A stretch of DNA of 64,000 nucleotides from assembly GCF_002192455.1 (NCBI RefSeq), contig NZ_CP021744.1:7526501-7590500 (forward strand), read 5' to 3'. Every line of letters begins with the position of its first letter. The first letter of the stretch is position 1. Under the pieces are notes generated by a model, which searched no databases, was not told where the DNA came from, and worked only from the letters and a program-made list of their open reading frames with translations. Both the position numbers and the translations under genes were made by a program. This document shows, one piece after another, positions 35,401 through 46,800 of the stretch. The DNA comes from Streptomyces albireticuli. GTDB taxonomy: Bacteria > Actinomycetota > Actinomycetes > Streptomycetales > Streptomycetaceae.

Positions 35401-37806
35401 GACGACCTGTTCCTCCAGGTACGGGTCGGCGCACCCGACGCGGAGGGCGCACGCCCGGTGCGCGTCCACGCGCGGGCCGCCGGCTCACCGGACGGGACGT
35501 GGACGGAGCACGCCGCCGGTGTGCTGCTGGACTCCACGGCGCCTACGGCGGACTTCGACGCTTCGGTGTGGCCGCCCAGCGGCGCCGTGGCCGTGGATCC
35601 GCAGGACTTCGCGGGGGCCGGGGGGACGCTGCGCGCGCTCTGGGTCCGGGGCGACGAGACCTTCGCCGAGGCCGTGCTCCCGGACCGGGTGGACGACGCC
35701 GGGGCCTTCGGGCTGCACCCGGCCCTGCTGGCAGCGGTGACCGCGGCGACCGGGTGCGACGAGGGACTCGCGCCGTCGTCATGGACGGGCGTCTCGCTGC
35801 ACGCGAGCGGCGCGCCGGCGGTACGCGTACGCGTCGTCAAGGCCGGCGAGAACACGTTCTCCGTCGCCGTCGCGGACGCCGAGGGCGCGCCCGTCCTGTC
35901 CGCCGACGCACTGGTGCTGAGCGCCCGGAAGACCGTACGGCGAGCCGCGCGGCAGGGTTCGCTGCTGCGGCTGGAATGGGTGGTGGTCCCGGAGGCACGG
36001 GCCTCCGGCGAGGTGCGGAGCGTCACGCTCGGCGCCGCGGGCCTGGCCTCGCCCGGGTTGCCGGAGGACGTCCCGGACCTGGTCGTGGTCCCTGTGCCGG
36101 CCACCGGCGACGATGTGCCCGCCTCCGTGCACGAACTCACGGCATGGTCCCTGGGGCTGGCGCAGGAGTGGCTGGCGGATGAGCGGTTCGCCTCGTCGCG
36201 GCTGGTCTTCGTGACCTGTGGCGCGGTGTCCGGTGACGACCTCGCCGGTGCCGCGGTATGGGGTCTGGTGGGATCGGCGCAGTCGGAGAACCCGGGCCGG
36301 TTCGTGCTGCTGGACGCCGCGGACGGGGACGTCCCGGCCGCGCTCCGCAGCCTGCCCGGCCTGCTGGTCTCCGGTGACGACCGGTTCGTCGTCCGCGACG
36401 GCGCCGTGCGCGTGGGCCGGCTCGCCCGGTACGCGGCCGAGGAGGACGACGCGGTGGCCGCCGCGCCCGCGTGGGACGCGAACGGCACGGTACTCGTCAC
36501 CGGCGGTACCGGTGGCCTGGGCGCCGTGCTGGCCCGCCACCTCGTGGCCGAGCGCGGCGTGAGGCACCTGACGCTGGTGAGCCGCCGGGGCGAGGCCGCC
36601 CCGGGCGCGGCCGCACTGCGCGAGGAACTGACCGCCCTCGGCGCCGGTGTGTCCGTCGCGGCGTGCGACGTGGCCGACCGGGACGCGGTCGGACGGCTGC
36701 TCGGGTCCCTGGACCGTCCGCTGACCGCGGTCGTCCACACGGCGGGTGTGCTGGACGACGGCGTGGTCACCTCGCTGTCCGCGGAGCGCCTGTCGGGCGT
36801 GCTGCGGCCGAAGGCGGACGCGGCCTGGCACCTGCACGAGCTCACCAAGGAGATCGAGCTCGCCGCCTTCGTCATGTACTCCTCGATCTCGGGTGTCATG
36901 GGCAGCGCCGGGCAGGGCAACTACGCCGCGGGCAACGTCTTCCTCGACGCGCTGGCCCGCCACCGCGCCACACGCGGCCTGCCCGCGCAGTCCTTGGCCT
37001 GGGGCGCGTGGGCGCAGGGCAGCGGGATGACCGGCACCCTGTCCGAGGCGGACATGCGGCGCATCGCCTCGTCCGGGGTACCGCCGCTGTCGGCCGGGCA
37101 GGGGCTGGCGCTGTTCGACGCCGCCACCGCGTCGGGCGAGGCGTACCTCGTCCCCGTCGGCCCGGTCGCGGTGGGCACCCGGGCGGGCGGTGAGGTGCCG
37201 CCGCTGCTGAGCGGCCTCCTGAAGGGGGGCCGGCGCACGGCGGCGAGCTCCGCGGGCGGCACCGAAGAGGCCGCGACGCTCGGCCACCGGCTGCGGGAGG
37301 CCCGGCCGGAGGAGCGCACGCGCCTCATGACCGACCTCGTACGGGCCGAGGCGGCGGCCGTGCTGGGCCATGCGTCGCCCGGCGCCGTCGACGCGCGACG
37401 GGAGTTCCGCGACCTGGGCTTCGACTCGCTGACCGCGGTCGAGCTCCGCAACCGGCTCACCGCCGCCACCGGCATGCGGCTGTCCGCGACGCTCGTGTTC
37501 GACTACCCCAACCCCACGGCGCTCGCCGGCCACCTCGTCCCGCGGCTCGTGGACGAGGCCGTGGCCGACGCGGGCTCCGCCCTCCTCGAGGAACTCGCAC
37601 GCCTCGACTCCGCGCTCGCCGCCGGCGAGCTGGACGCCCGCACCAGGTCGGCCGTCTCCAGCCGGTTGTTCCAGATGCTGGAGAAGTGGCGAGGGGCCGA
37701 GGCGGAGGCCGCCGGCGCCCAGGTCGCCGAACGGATCGAAGCCGCCAGCACGGACGAGATCTTCGCCTTTATCGACAACGAGCTCGGCCGTCACAGCGCT
37801 CGCTGA
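32452..37806 (+). CDS. PKS-B, single-module type I polyketide synthase with inactive DH
   Basis: A 1784-residue protein starting 11 bp after the PKS-A stop, so probably translationally coupled. Its N-terminal helix (ETVVAALRASLKEAEHLRRQ) differs from the docking type of PKS-A, PKS-C and PKS-D. Domains: KS 35-461, malonyl AT 548-849, DH remnant 908-1159, KR 1345-1523, ACP 1625-1700 and a C-terminal docking domain (ending DEIFAFIDNELGRH). The DH keeps HxxxGxxxxP, but the second catalytic residue is lost (HPALLAA for HPALLDA) and the YGPxF strand is deleted. KR is B-type and intact. It should add one malonyl unit and leave a hydroxyl at C7. It occupies the place of PimS3 in pimaricin synthase, whose DH makes the alkene that is later epoxidised. 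Confidence 0.93.
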   Translation: MTTSNETVVAALRASLKEAEHLRRQNHKLVAAATEPIAIVAMSCRYPGGVNSPEDLWQLLAAGEDAIGAFPTDRGWDLDALRDAGVDRRGNAVSQEGGFLDCVAGFDAGFFGISPRESVTMDPQQRLLLETSWEAVERAGIDPVSLRGSRTGVYVGTNGQDYAYLLVRSLADATGDIGTGIAASATSGRLSYTLGLEGPAVTVDTACSSSLVALHTAAQALRAGECSLALVGGVNVMSSPGSLMEFSRQGGLAADGRCKAFAEAADGTGWSEGVGVLLVERLSDARRNGHPVLAVVRGSAVNQDGASNGFTAPSGPSQQRVIRQALASAGLTTTDVDVVEAHGTGTPLGDPIEAQALLATYGQGRDPERPLLLGSVKSNLGHTQAAAGVAGIIKSVMAMRHGVLPRTLHVDAPSSHVDWSAGAVRLLTESQEWPEADRPWRAGVSSFGISGTNAHVILEQADPAEEPVTAPEQAPGVVPWPLSARSEEALTAQIERISSLKGTSSPADVGFSLVSGRSAFEHRAVLLAQGPEGELSEVARGRAETGRSLAVLFSGQGAQRVGTGRELYARFPVFAEALDAVLARFDGELSDLRAVMSGDADGLHTTGFTQPALFAVEVALFRLVESWGVRPDFVAGHSIGEVAAAHVAGVFSLEDACTLVAARARLMQALPTGGAMVAVQAAESEIGPRLTDGVSVAAVNGPESVVLAGDEAEVLRIAEGFAAEGRKTQRLTVSHAFHSALMDPMLEDFRRVVEGLSFKAPEIPVVSNVTGELAAAELVCSAEYWVRHVRETVRFADGVRALEGEGASVFLELGPDGVLTAMTQHVLDGVPVAVPALRKDRPEETALLTALARLHVAGVDVDWTAFYEGTGAHRVDLPTYPFQHERYWPEPAAPAGDVSAAGLMPAGHPLLGAAVPLADSGEMLFTSRLSARTHPWLLDHMTDGVSDFPAAALLELAIRAGDLVGCDLVGTLSFAEPLVLAPDDDLFLQVRVGAPDAEGARPVRVHARAAGSPDGTWTEHAAGVLLDSTAPTADFDASVWPPSGAVAVDPQDFAGAGGTLRALWVRGDETFAEAVLPDRVDDAGAFGLHPALLAAVTAATGCDEGLAPSSWTGVSLHASGAPAVRVRVVKAGENTFSVAVADAEGAPVLSADALVLSARKTVRRAARQGSLLRLEWVVVPEARASGEVRSVTLGAAGLASPGLPEDVPDLVVVPVPATGDDVPASVHELTAWSLGLAQEWLADERFASSRLVFVTCGAVSGDDLAGAAVWGLVGSAQSENPGRFVLLDAADGDVPAALRSLPGLLVSGDDRFVVRDGAVRVGRLARYAAEEDDAVAAAPAWDANGTVLVTGGTGGLGAVLARHLVAERGVRHLTLVSRRGEAAPGAAALREELTALGAGVSVAACDVADRDAVGRLLGSLDRPLTAVVHTAGVLDDGVVTSLSAERLSGVLRPKADAAWHLHELTKEIELAAFVMYSSISGVMGSAGQGNYAAGNVFLDALARHRATRGLPAQSLAWGAWAQGSGMTGTLSEADMRRIASSGVPPLSAGQGLALFDAATASGEAYLVPVGPVAVGTRAGGEVPPLLSGLLKGGRRTAASSAGGTEEAATLGHRLREARPEERTRLMTDLVRAEAAAVLGHASPGAVDARREFRDLGFDSLTAVELRNRLTAATGMRLSATLVFDYPNPTALAGHLVPRLVDEAVADAGSALLEELARLDSALAAGELDARTRSAVSSRLFQMLEKWRGAEAEAAGAQVAERIEAASTDEIFAFIDNELGRHSAR
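32554..37560 (+). other. PKS-B module (7th before release count): KS-AT-DH(inactive)-KR-ACP
   Basis: KS 32554-33835 (Cys 33070-33072). AT 34093-35000, GHSIGE and HAFHS: malonyl. DH remnant 35173-35930: Asp replaced by Ala at 35731-35733 and the GYGPxFQGL segment missing. KR 36484-37020: TGGTGGLG, LDD, GNYAAGNVF, active. ACP 37324-37545, Ser 37426-37428. Predicted outcome: beta-hydroxyl, no double bond. Confidence 0.88.
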
Positions 37807-37843
37807 GCCCGGCCTCCATATTTCACAGGGAAGGTTTCTCGTT

Positions 37844-40800
37844 ATGCCCGAAGACAGCAAGCTCGTTGAATACCTCAAGTGGGTCACCGCCGATCTGCAC
37901 CAGACCCGCCAACGGCTGCTGGAGGCCGAGTCCGGCAAGCAAGAGCCCATCGCCATCGTCGGAATGTCCTGCCGGTTCCCGGGCGGGGTGGGATCCCCGG
38001 AGGAACTCTGGCGGATGCTGCACGAGGGACGGGACGGCATCTCGGCGTTCCCCACGGACCGCGGCTGGGACATCGGCCTTCTGACGGGCGACGGCAGCGG
38101 CCCGGCGGCCGAGGGCGGCTTCGTCGACGCCGCGGCCTTCGACGCCGGCTTCTTCGGCATATCGCCCCGCGAGGCCGTGGCGATGGACCCGCAGCAGCGG
38201 CTGCTGCTGGAGACCTCCTGGGAGGCCCTGGAGCGCGCCGGTATCGACCCCGGATCGCTGCGGGGCAGCGAGACCGGCGTGTTCACCGGCACGAACGGCG
38301 TCGACTACGTCGGCGTCGTGATGAACTCCCGCGAAGACGTCGAAGGCCACGCCAGCACCGGGCTCGCGGGCAGCGTCCTCTCCGGACGGGTCTCGTACAG
38401 CCTCGGCCTGGAGGGCCCGGCGGTCACCGTCGACACCGCGTGCTCGTCCTCCCTCGTCTCGCTGCACCTGGCGGCCCACGCACTGCGCTCCGGCGAGTGC
38501 TCGCTGGCGCTCGCCGGCGGTGTGACGGTGCTGTCGAGCGCGATGAGCTTCGCCGGGTTCGGCCGGCAGGGCGGGCTGGCGGCGGACGGCCGGTGCAAGG
38601 CGTTCGCGGACGCCGCCGACGGCACGAGCTGGTCCGAGGGCGTCGGTGTCCTCGTACTGGAACGCCTTTCGGACGCGCAGCGCAACGGGCACGAGATCCT
38701 GGCCGTCGTCCGCGGCTCCGCGGTGAACCAGGACGGCGCGTCCAACGGCCTGACGGCGCCCAACGGGCCGGCGCAGCAGCGGGTGATCCGCCAGGCGCTG
38801 GCGAGCGCCGGACTGTCGGTGTCCGAGGTGGACGTGGTCGAGGCGCACGGTACGGGCACGACGCTCGGCGACCCCATCGAGGCGCAGGCGCTGCTGGCCA
38901 CCTACGGCCAGGACCGGGAAGCCGGCCGCCCGCTGCTGCTGGGATCGATCAAGTCGAACATCGGGCACACACAGGCCGCCGCGGGTGTGGCGGGCATCAT
39001 CAAGATGGTGCTGGCGATGCGGCACGGTGTGCTGCCGAGGACGCTGCACGTGGACGCGCCGTCGTCGCACGTGGACTGGTCGTCCGGTGCGGTGGAGCTG
39101 CTGACGGACGCCGGGGCGTGGCCGGAGGTGGACCGGCCGTGGCGCGCGGGCGTGTCGTCCTTCGGCATCAGCGGGACGAACGCCCACGTCATCATCGAGC
39201 AGGCGCCGGCCGCCGAGCTGCCCGACGCCGGGGACGAACCGAAGATCGAGCCGGCGGTCGTGCCCTGGCCGCTCTCCGCGAGGTCCGAGAGCGCCCTGAC
39301 GGCACAGCTGGAGCGGATCTCCGCGCAGGCCGGCGCGTCACCGCTCGACACGGGCTTCTCGCTGGCCACCTCCCGCGCGCACCTGGAGCACCGCGCGGTG
39401 CTGCTGGCGGGGGAGGACGGGACGGTCGAGGTCGCGCGCGGGCTCGCCGAGGACATGGCCGGGAAGCTCGCCGTGCTGTTCTCGGGACAGGGCGCGCAGC
39501 GCGTCGGCATGGGCCGGGAGCTGTCCGCGCGGTTCCCGGTGTTCGCCGAGGCCCTGGACGCGGTGCTGGCACACTTCGACGAGGACCTGCGGGAGGTGAT
39601 GTTCACCGACGCGGAGCGCCTCGACGAGACCGGCTTCACCCAGCCGGCGCTGTTCGCGGTCGAGGTGGCGCTCTTCCGGCTGGTCGAGTCATGGGGGATC
39701 CGCCCGGACTTCGTGGCGGGGCATTCGATCGGTGAGGTCGCGGCGGCGCACGTGGCGGGGGTGTTCTCGCTGGAGGACGCCTGTGCTCTGGTGTCGGCGC
39801 GGGCACGGCTGATGCAGGCGCTGCCCGCGGGCGGTGCGATGGTCGCCGTCCAGGCGGCCGAGGAGGAGGTGGCCGCGCGCCTGGTGGACGGGGTGTCCCT
39901 CGCGGCGGTCAACGGCCCCGAGGCGGTCGTCATCGCCGGGGACGAGACCGAGGCGCTGCGCATCGCCGAGGAGTTCGCGGCGGAAGGCCGTAAGACGCAG
40001 CGGCTGCCGGTCAGTCACGCGTTCCATTCGCCGCTGATGGAGCCGATGCTGGACGATTTCCGGACGGTCGCCGAGGGCATCGCCTTCCGGACCCCGCAGA
40101 TCCCCCTCGTGTCGAACGTGACCGGCCGGCGCGTCTCCGAGGAGCTGGTGTGCACGGCGGACTACTGGGTCCGCCACGTCCGCGAGACCGTGCGCTTCGC
40201 CGACGGCATCCGCACCCTGGCCGCCGAGGGCGCCTCCGTCTTCCTGGAACTGGGCCCCGACGGCGTGCTGACGGCCATGGCCCAGCACAGCCTCGACGGC
40301 GCTCCGGTCACCGTCCCGGCCCTGCGCAAGGACCGCCCGGAGGAGACGGCCCTGCTGACCGCCGTCGCGCGCCTCCACGTGGCCGGTGTCGAGGTCGAGT
40401 GGGCCGGCCTGTTCGACGGCACCGGCGCCCGCCGCGTCGACCTGCCCACCTACCCCTTCCAGCACGAGCGCTACTGGCCCAGGCCCGCCGCGCTCACCGG
40501 AAACGTGACCGGCGCGGGCCTCGCGCCGGCGGAACACCCGCTGCTGGGCGCGATGCTCGCGCTCGCGGACTCCGGCGAAGTGGTGTTCACGGGCAGGCTG
40601 TCCCTCCAGACCCACCCCTGGCTCACCGACCACGCCATCGGCGAGAACGTCCTCTTCCCGGCCACCGGCTTCCTCGAACTGGCCCTGCGCGCCGGCGACC
40701 AGGTCGGCTGCGACCGTGTCGAGGAGTTCGTCCTCCTCACCCCGCTCGTCCTGCCCGAGGAGGGCGCCGCACTGGTCCAGGTACTGGTCGGAGCCCCCGA

Positions 40801-43800
40801 CGAGGCGGGCGCCCGGACGGTCTCCGTGCACTCGCGCCACGACGGCGCCCCCGACGGGCAGTGGACCCAGCACGCCAACGGCACGCTCGCCCACGGCGAG
40901 CGCGTCGGAGCCTTCGGCTCGGAGGCCTGGCCGCCCCGTGACGCCGTGGTCGTCGACCTGGAGGACTTCTACGAGGGCACCGGGTACGGCCCCGCCTTCC
41001 AGGGCCTGCGCTCGGTCTGGCGGCTGGAGGACGAGGTCTACCTCGAAGCCGCGCTCCCCGGCGACGCCGCCGGCGAGGCCGGGGCCTTCGGAATCCACCC
41101 GGCGCTGCTGGACGCGGTGATCCAGTCCCACCGGATGGCCGGTGTCGGCGAGGACGACCAGCTCCTCATGCCGTTCGCCTGGCGGGGAGTGTCCCTGCAC
41201 GCCGGCGGGGCCCCGGTCGTCCGGGCCCGCGTCACCAGGACGGGCGACGACAGCGTGTCCATCGCGGCCGTCGACGTCGAAGGCGCGCCCGTGCTGTCGG
41301 CGGAGGCGCTGGTCCTGCGCGGTACGTCGGCGGCGGCCCCGGCGGTCGCCGCGCGCGGCGCGGAGTACGACGCGCTGCTGTCGCTGGACTGGGTGCCCGC
41401 CCCCGAGGTGCCGTCCACCGAGGCCCGTTGCGTGTCCCTGGGCGCCGACCCGCTCGGCGTGGGCGCGTCGGCCGCGTCCCTGGCGGAGCTCGCCGGCGAC
41501 GAGGACCTGGTGCTGGTACCGGTGTCGGGTGCGGGCGACGACGTGCCCGCTTCCGTGCACGAGCTGACGGCCCGCGTCCTGGGCCTGCTCCAGGAGTGGA
41601 CCGCCGGGGAGCGGCCCGCCGGATCGCGCCTGGTGTTCGTCACCCGCGGTGCCGTCTCCGCCGACGAGGGCGAGACCGTACGGGACCTGCCCGCCGCCGC
41701 GGTGTGGGGCCTGGTGCGGTCGGCGCAGTCGGAGAACCCGGGCCGGTTCGTGCTGCTGGACGCCGCCGACGCGGACGTCCTCGCCCTGCTCCCGGCCCTG
41801 CCGGGCCTGCTGGCCACCGGCGACGACGGGTTCGTGGTGCGCGACGGCGCCGTCCGGGTCGCCCGGCTGGCCCACCTGGGCGGCGGCGCGGGGCTGCTGC
41901 CTCCGGCCGGCGTGCCGTGGCGGCTGGACACGGGAGCCAAGGGCAGCCTCGACAACCTGCTGCTCGCGCCCTGCCCGGAGACCCTGGAGCCGCTCGCGCC
42001 GGGGCAGGTGCGGCTGGCGGTCCAGGCCGCCGGCGTGAACTTCCGCGACGTGCTGAACGCGCTGGGCATGTACCCCGGTGAGGCCGGGCTGCTCGGCGCC
42101 GAGGGCGCCGGCGTGGTGACCGGGACCGGGCCCGGAGTGACCGGACTGCGTCCTGGCGACCGTGTGATGGGCATGCTGTTCGGCGGCTTCGGCCCGGTGG
42201 CCGTGACCGACGAGCGGCTCCTCGTCAGGATCCCCGAAGGCTGGTCGCCCGCCCGGGCCGCTTCGGTGCCGCTGGTCTTCCTGACCGCCCTCTACGCCCT
42301 GAAGGACCTCGCGGACCTGAAGCCCGGCGAGAAGATCCTCGTGCACGCCGGCGCCGGTGGCGTCGGCATGGCGGCGATCCAGCTGGCCCGGCACCTCGGC
42401 GCCGAGGTGTTCGCCACGGCCAGTGAGGGCAAGTGGGACACCCTGCGCGAACTGGGAGTCCCCGACGACCACATCGCCTCGTCCCGCACCACCGACTTCG
42501 AACAGCGCTTCCTGGAGGCCACGGACGGCCACGGCGTGGACGTGGTGCTCAACGCCCTCGCCGGCGAGTTCGTGGACGCCTCGCTGCGGCTGACCGCCCC
42601 CGGCGGCCGGTTCCTGGAGATGGGCAAGACCGACGTCCGCGAGCCCGAGGCGCTCGCCGGGGTCCGCTACCGCGCCTTCGACCTCGCGGAAGCCGGCCCC
42701 GAGCGGACCCAGGAGATGCTGACCGAGCTGGTGGAGCTGTTCGCCGTCGGCGCGCTGCGTCCGCTGCCGGTCGCGACCTGGGACGTACGGCGTGCCCGCG
42801 AGGCGTTCCGGCACATGAGCCGGGCCCGCCACATAGGCAAGATCGTGCTGACCATGCCGCCCGTCCGGAACCCGGACGGCACCGTACTGATCACCGGCGG
42901 CACCGGTGGCCTGGGCCGCGAACTCGCCCGCCACCTGGTGGCCGAGCGAGGCGTGAAGCACCTGATCCTGGCCAGCCGGAGCGGGCCGGACGCGCCGGGG
43001 GCGGCGGAGCTCCGTACGGAGCTGGCCGGTCTCGGCGCCGAGGTGGCCGTCGTCGCGTGCGATGTGGCGGACCGGGAGGCGGTGGCCTCGCTCGTGGCCT
43101 CGGTCCCGGCCGGACATCCGCTGACAGCCGTGATCCACACGGCCGGTGTGCTGGACGACGGCGTGCTGACGTCGCTGACCGCCGACCGGCTGTCGGCCGT
43201 GCTGCGCCCGAAGGCGGACGCCGCCTGGCACCTGCACGAGGCCACCAAGGACCTCGACCTGGCCGCGTTCGTGCTGTTCTCGTCCATCTCGGGCGTGACC
43301 GGCACCCCCGGTCAGGGCAACTACGCCGCGGGCAACGTCTTCCTCGACGCGCTGGCCCGCCACCGCGCGGCGCACGGGCTGCCCGCGCAGTCCCTGGCCT
43401 GGGGCGCGTGGGAACAGGCCGGCGGCATGACGGCCGCGCTGTCCGAGGCGGACATGCGGCGCATCGCCTCCTACGGAGCGGCGCCCCTCTCCGTCGGCCA
43501 GGGGCTCGCCCTCCTCGACGCGGCGGGGGAGTGCGACGCGGCTCACCTCGTCGTGCTCGGCCGGACCTCCGGGCCCGTGCGCGTCACCGGCCCCGTACCG
43601 CCCGTACTCCGCGGCCTGGTCAGGTCCCGTCGCGCCGCCGCGACCACCGCCACCGGCGCGGGCACGGCCGTGCAACTCGTCGGCCGGCTCGCGGGACTGG
43701 GCGAGGACGAGCGCGCCCGCCTCATGACGGATCTGGTACGGACCGAGGCCGCGGCGGTGCTGGGGCACGCGTCGGCCGAGGCCGTCGACGCGCGGCGGGA

Positions 43801-46800
43801 GTTCCAGGACCTGGGCTTCGACTCCCTGACCTCCGTGGAGCTCCGCAACAGGCTCTCCGCCGCGACCGGTCTGCGGCTGTCCGCGACCCTGGTCTTCGAC
43901 TACCCCAACCCCGCCCTGCTCGCGGGGCACCTCGTCGCCCTGCTGCTCGACGAGCACGGGGACATGCCGGTCCCGGCCGCCGCCACCGAGGCGGTCGCCG
44001 AGGACCCGGTCGCCATCGTGGGCATGGCCTGCCGGCTCCCCGGCGGCGTCCGGTCCCCGGAGGACCTGTGGCGGCTCGTCCTCGAAGGCCGTGAAGGCAT
44101 CACGGACTTCCCGACGGACCGCGGCTGGGACCTGGACGCCCTGCTGGGCGGGGCGGAGGGCGACCGCGGTCGCAGCGCCACGTCCAAGGGCGGATTCCTC
44201 GACGGCATCGCGGACTTCGACGCCGGGTTCTTCGGGATCTCGCCGCGCGAGGCCGTCACCATGGACCCCCAGCAGCGGTTGCTGCTGGAGACCTCCTGGG
44301 AGGCGATCGAGCGGGCGGGCATCGACCCGGTGTCCCTGCGCGGCAGCCGGACCGGCGTCTTCGTCGGCACCAGCGGCCAGGACTACACGATGCTCGTGAT
44401 GAACTCCCGCGAGGATCTGGAGGGCCACACCAGCACGGGCCTCGTCGGCAGCGTCGTCTCCGGCCGCATCTCCTACACCTTCGGCCTCGAAGGCCCGGCC
44501 GTCACGCTGGACACCGCGTGCTCGTCGTCCCTCGTCGCCATGCACCTGGCCGCGCAGTCCCTGCGCTCCGGCGAGTCCTCGCTCGCCCTGGCCGGCGGTG
44601 TGACGGTCCTGTCGACGCCGATGAGCTTCCCCAGCTTCACCCGCCAGGGCGGCCTGTCCACGGACGGCCGGTGCAAGGCGTTCTCGGACGCGGCCGACGG
44701 CACCGGCTGGTCCGAGGGCGTCGGCGTCCTCGTACTGGAACGCCTTTCGGACGCGCAGCGCAACGGGCACGAGGTCCTCGCCGTGCTGCGCGGCTCGGCC
44801 ATCAACCAGGACGGCGCCTCCAACGGTCTCACCGCTCCGAACGGCCCGTCCCAGCAGCGCGTCATCCGCCAGGCCCTGGCGAACGCCGGGCTGTCGGCCG
44901 ACGACGTGGACGCCGTGGAGGCCCACGGCACCGGTACGCCCCTCGGCGACCCCATCGAGGCCCAGGCCCTGCTCGCCACGTACGGGCAGGACCGGCCCGA
45001 GGAACGGCCGCTGCTGCTGGGCTCGCTCAAGTCGAACATCGGCCACACCATGTCGGCGGCCGGCGCCGCCGGCGTCATCAAGACGGTGATGGCGATGCGG
45101 CACGGCGTGCTGCCCCGCACCCTCCATGCCGAGACGCCCACGACGCACGTCGACTGGACGGCCGGCGACGTCGAACTGCTGACGGACACGACCGACTGGC
45201 CGGACACCGGCCGTCCCCGCCGGGCGGCAGTATCCGCCTTCGGCATCAGCGGCACGAACGCGCACGCCATCCTGGAACAGGCACCGGAGCCCGCCACCGG
45301 CCCGGCCCGGGACGCCCTGCCCACGAGCGCGGGAACCATGCCGTGGCTCGTCTCGGGCAAGTCCGCCGAGGCCCTGGACGCCCAGCTCGACCTGCTGCGG
45401 GAGTGGTCCGACGGGCATCAGGAGCTCTCGCCGGCGGACGTGGGCTTCTCGCTGGCCACGGGCCGGTCCGCCTTCGAGCACCGCGCGGTGCTGCTGACGG
45501 GGGAGGACGGGAACGCCGAGGCCGCCCGGGGCAGGGCGGTGGATCGTTCGCTCGCGCTGCTCTTCCCCGGCCAGGGCGGACAGCGCGTGGGGATGGGCCG
45601 TGAGCTGTCCGCGCGGTTCCCGGTGTTCGCCGAGGCCCTGGACGCGGTGCTGGCGCACTTCGACGACGAGCTGCGGGAGGTGATGTTCACCGACGCGGAG
45701 CGCCTCAACGAGACCGGCTTCACCCAGCCCGCGATGTTCGCCGTCGAGGTGGCGCTGTTCCGGCTCGTCGAATCCTGGGGTGTCCGCCCGGACTTCGTCG
45801 CCGGGCACTCGTTCGGCGAGATCGCCGCGGCCCATGTGGCCGGGGTGCTCTCCCTCGAGGACGCCTGCACCCTGGCGGCCGCCCGGGCGCGGCTGATGCA
45901 GGCGCTGCCGGTGGGCGGTGCGATGGTCGCCGTCCAGGCGGCCGAGGACGAGGTGGCCGCGCGCCTGGTCGACGGGGTGTCCATCGCCGCGGTCAACGGC
46001 CCCGAGTCGGTCGTCCTCGCCGGGGACGAGACCCATGTCCTGCGGATCGCCGCGGGATTCGCCGCCGAGGGCCGCAAGACGCACCGGCTGCCGATCAGCC
46101 ACGCGTCCCACTCGCCGCTGATGGAGCCGATGCTGGACGACTTCCAGCGGATCGCCGAGGGCCTCTCGTACCGGGCGCCGCGGATCCCGGTCGTCTCGAC
46201 CGTGACCGGTGAGCCCGCGTCCGCGGAGCTGATGTGCTCCGCCGACTACTGGGTGCGCAACGTCCGCGAGCCCGTCCGCTTCGCCGACGCCGTGCGCGTC
46301 ATGGCGGCCGAGGGCGCCTCGGCCTTCCTGGAGCTGGGTCCCGACGGTGTGCTGACGGCGATGGCCCAGCACAACCTGGACGACACTCCGGTCGTCGTCC
46401 CCGCCCTGCGCAAGGACCGCCCGGAGGAGACGGCCCTGCTGACCGCCCTCGCCCGGCTCCACGTCGCGGGCGTGGACGTGGACTGGGCCCGGTTCTTCGA
46501 CGGTGCCGGAGGCCACCGCGTCGATCTGCCCACCTATGCCTTCCAGCGCCTGCACTTCTGGCCCGAGCCCGGCGCGACCGTCGGCGACGTGACGTCCGCG
46601 GGGCTGGTGCCGGCCGGGCACCCGCTGCTGGGCGCGGCGGTGCCGCTGGCCGACTCGGACGGCATGCTGTTCACGAGCCGGCTGTCGACCGAGGCGCATC
46701 CCTGGCTCAAGGACCACACGGCGGGCGGGGCCACGGTCTTCCCGGCCGCCGGGTTCGTCGAACTCGCCGTCCGGGCCGGTGACCAGGTCGGCTGCGACCA

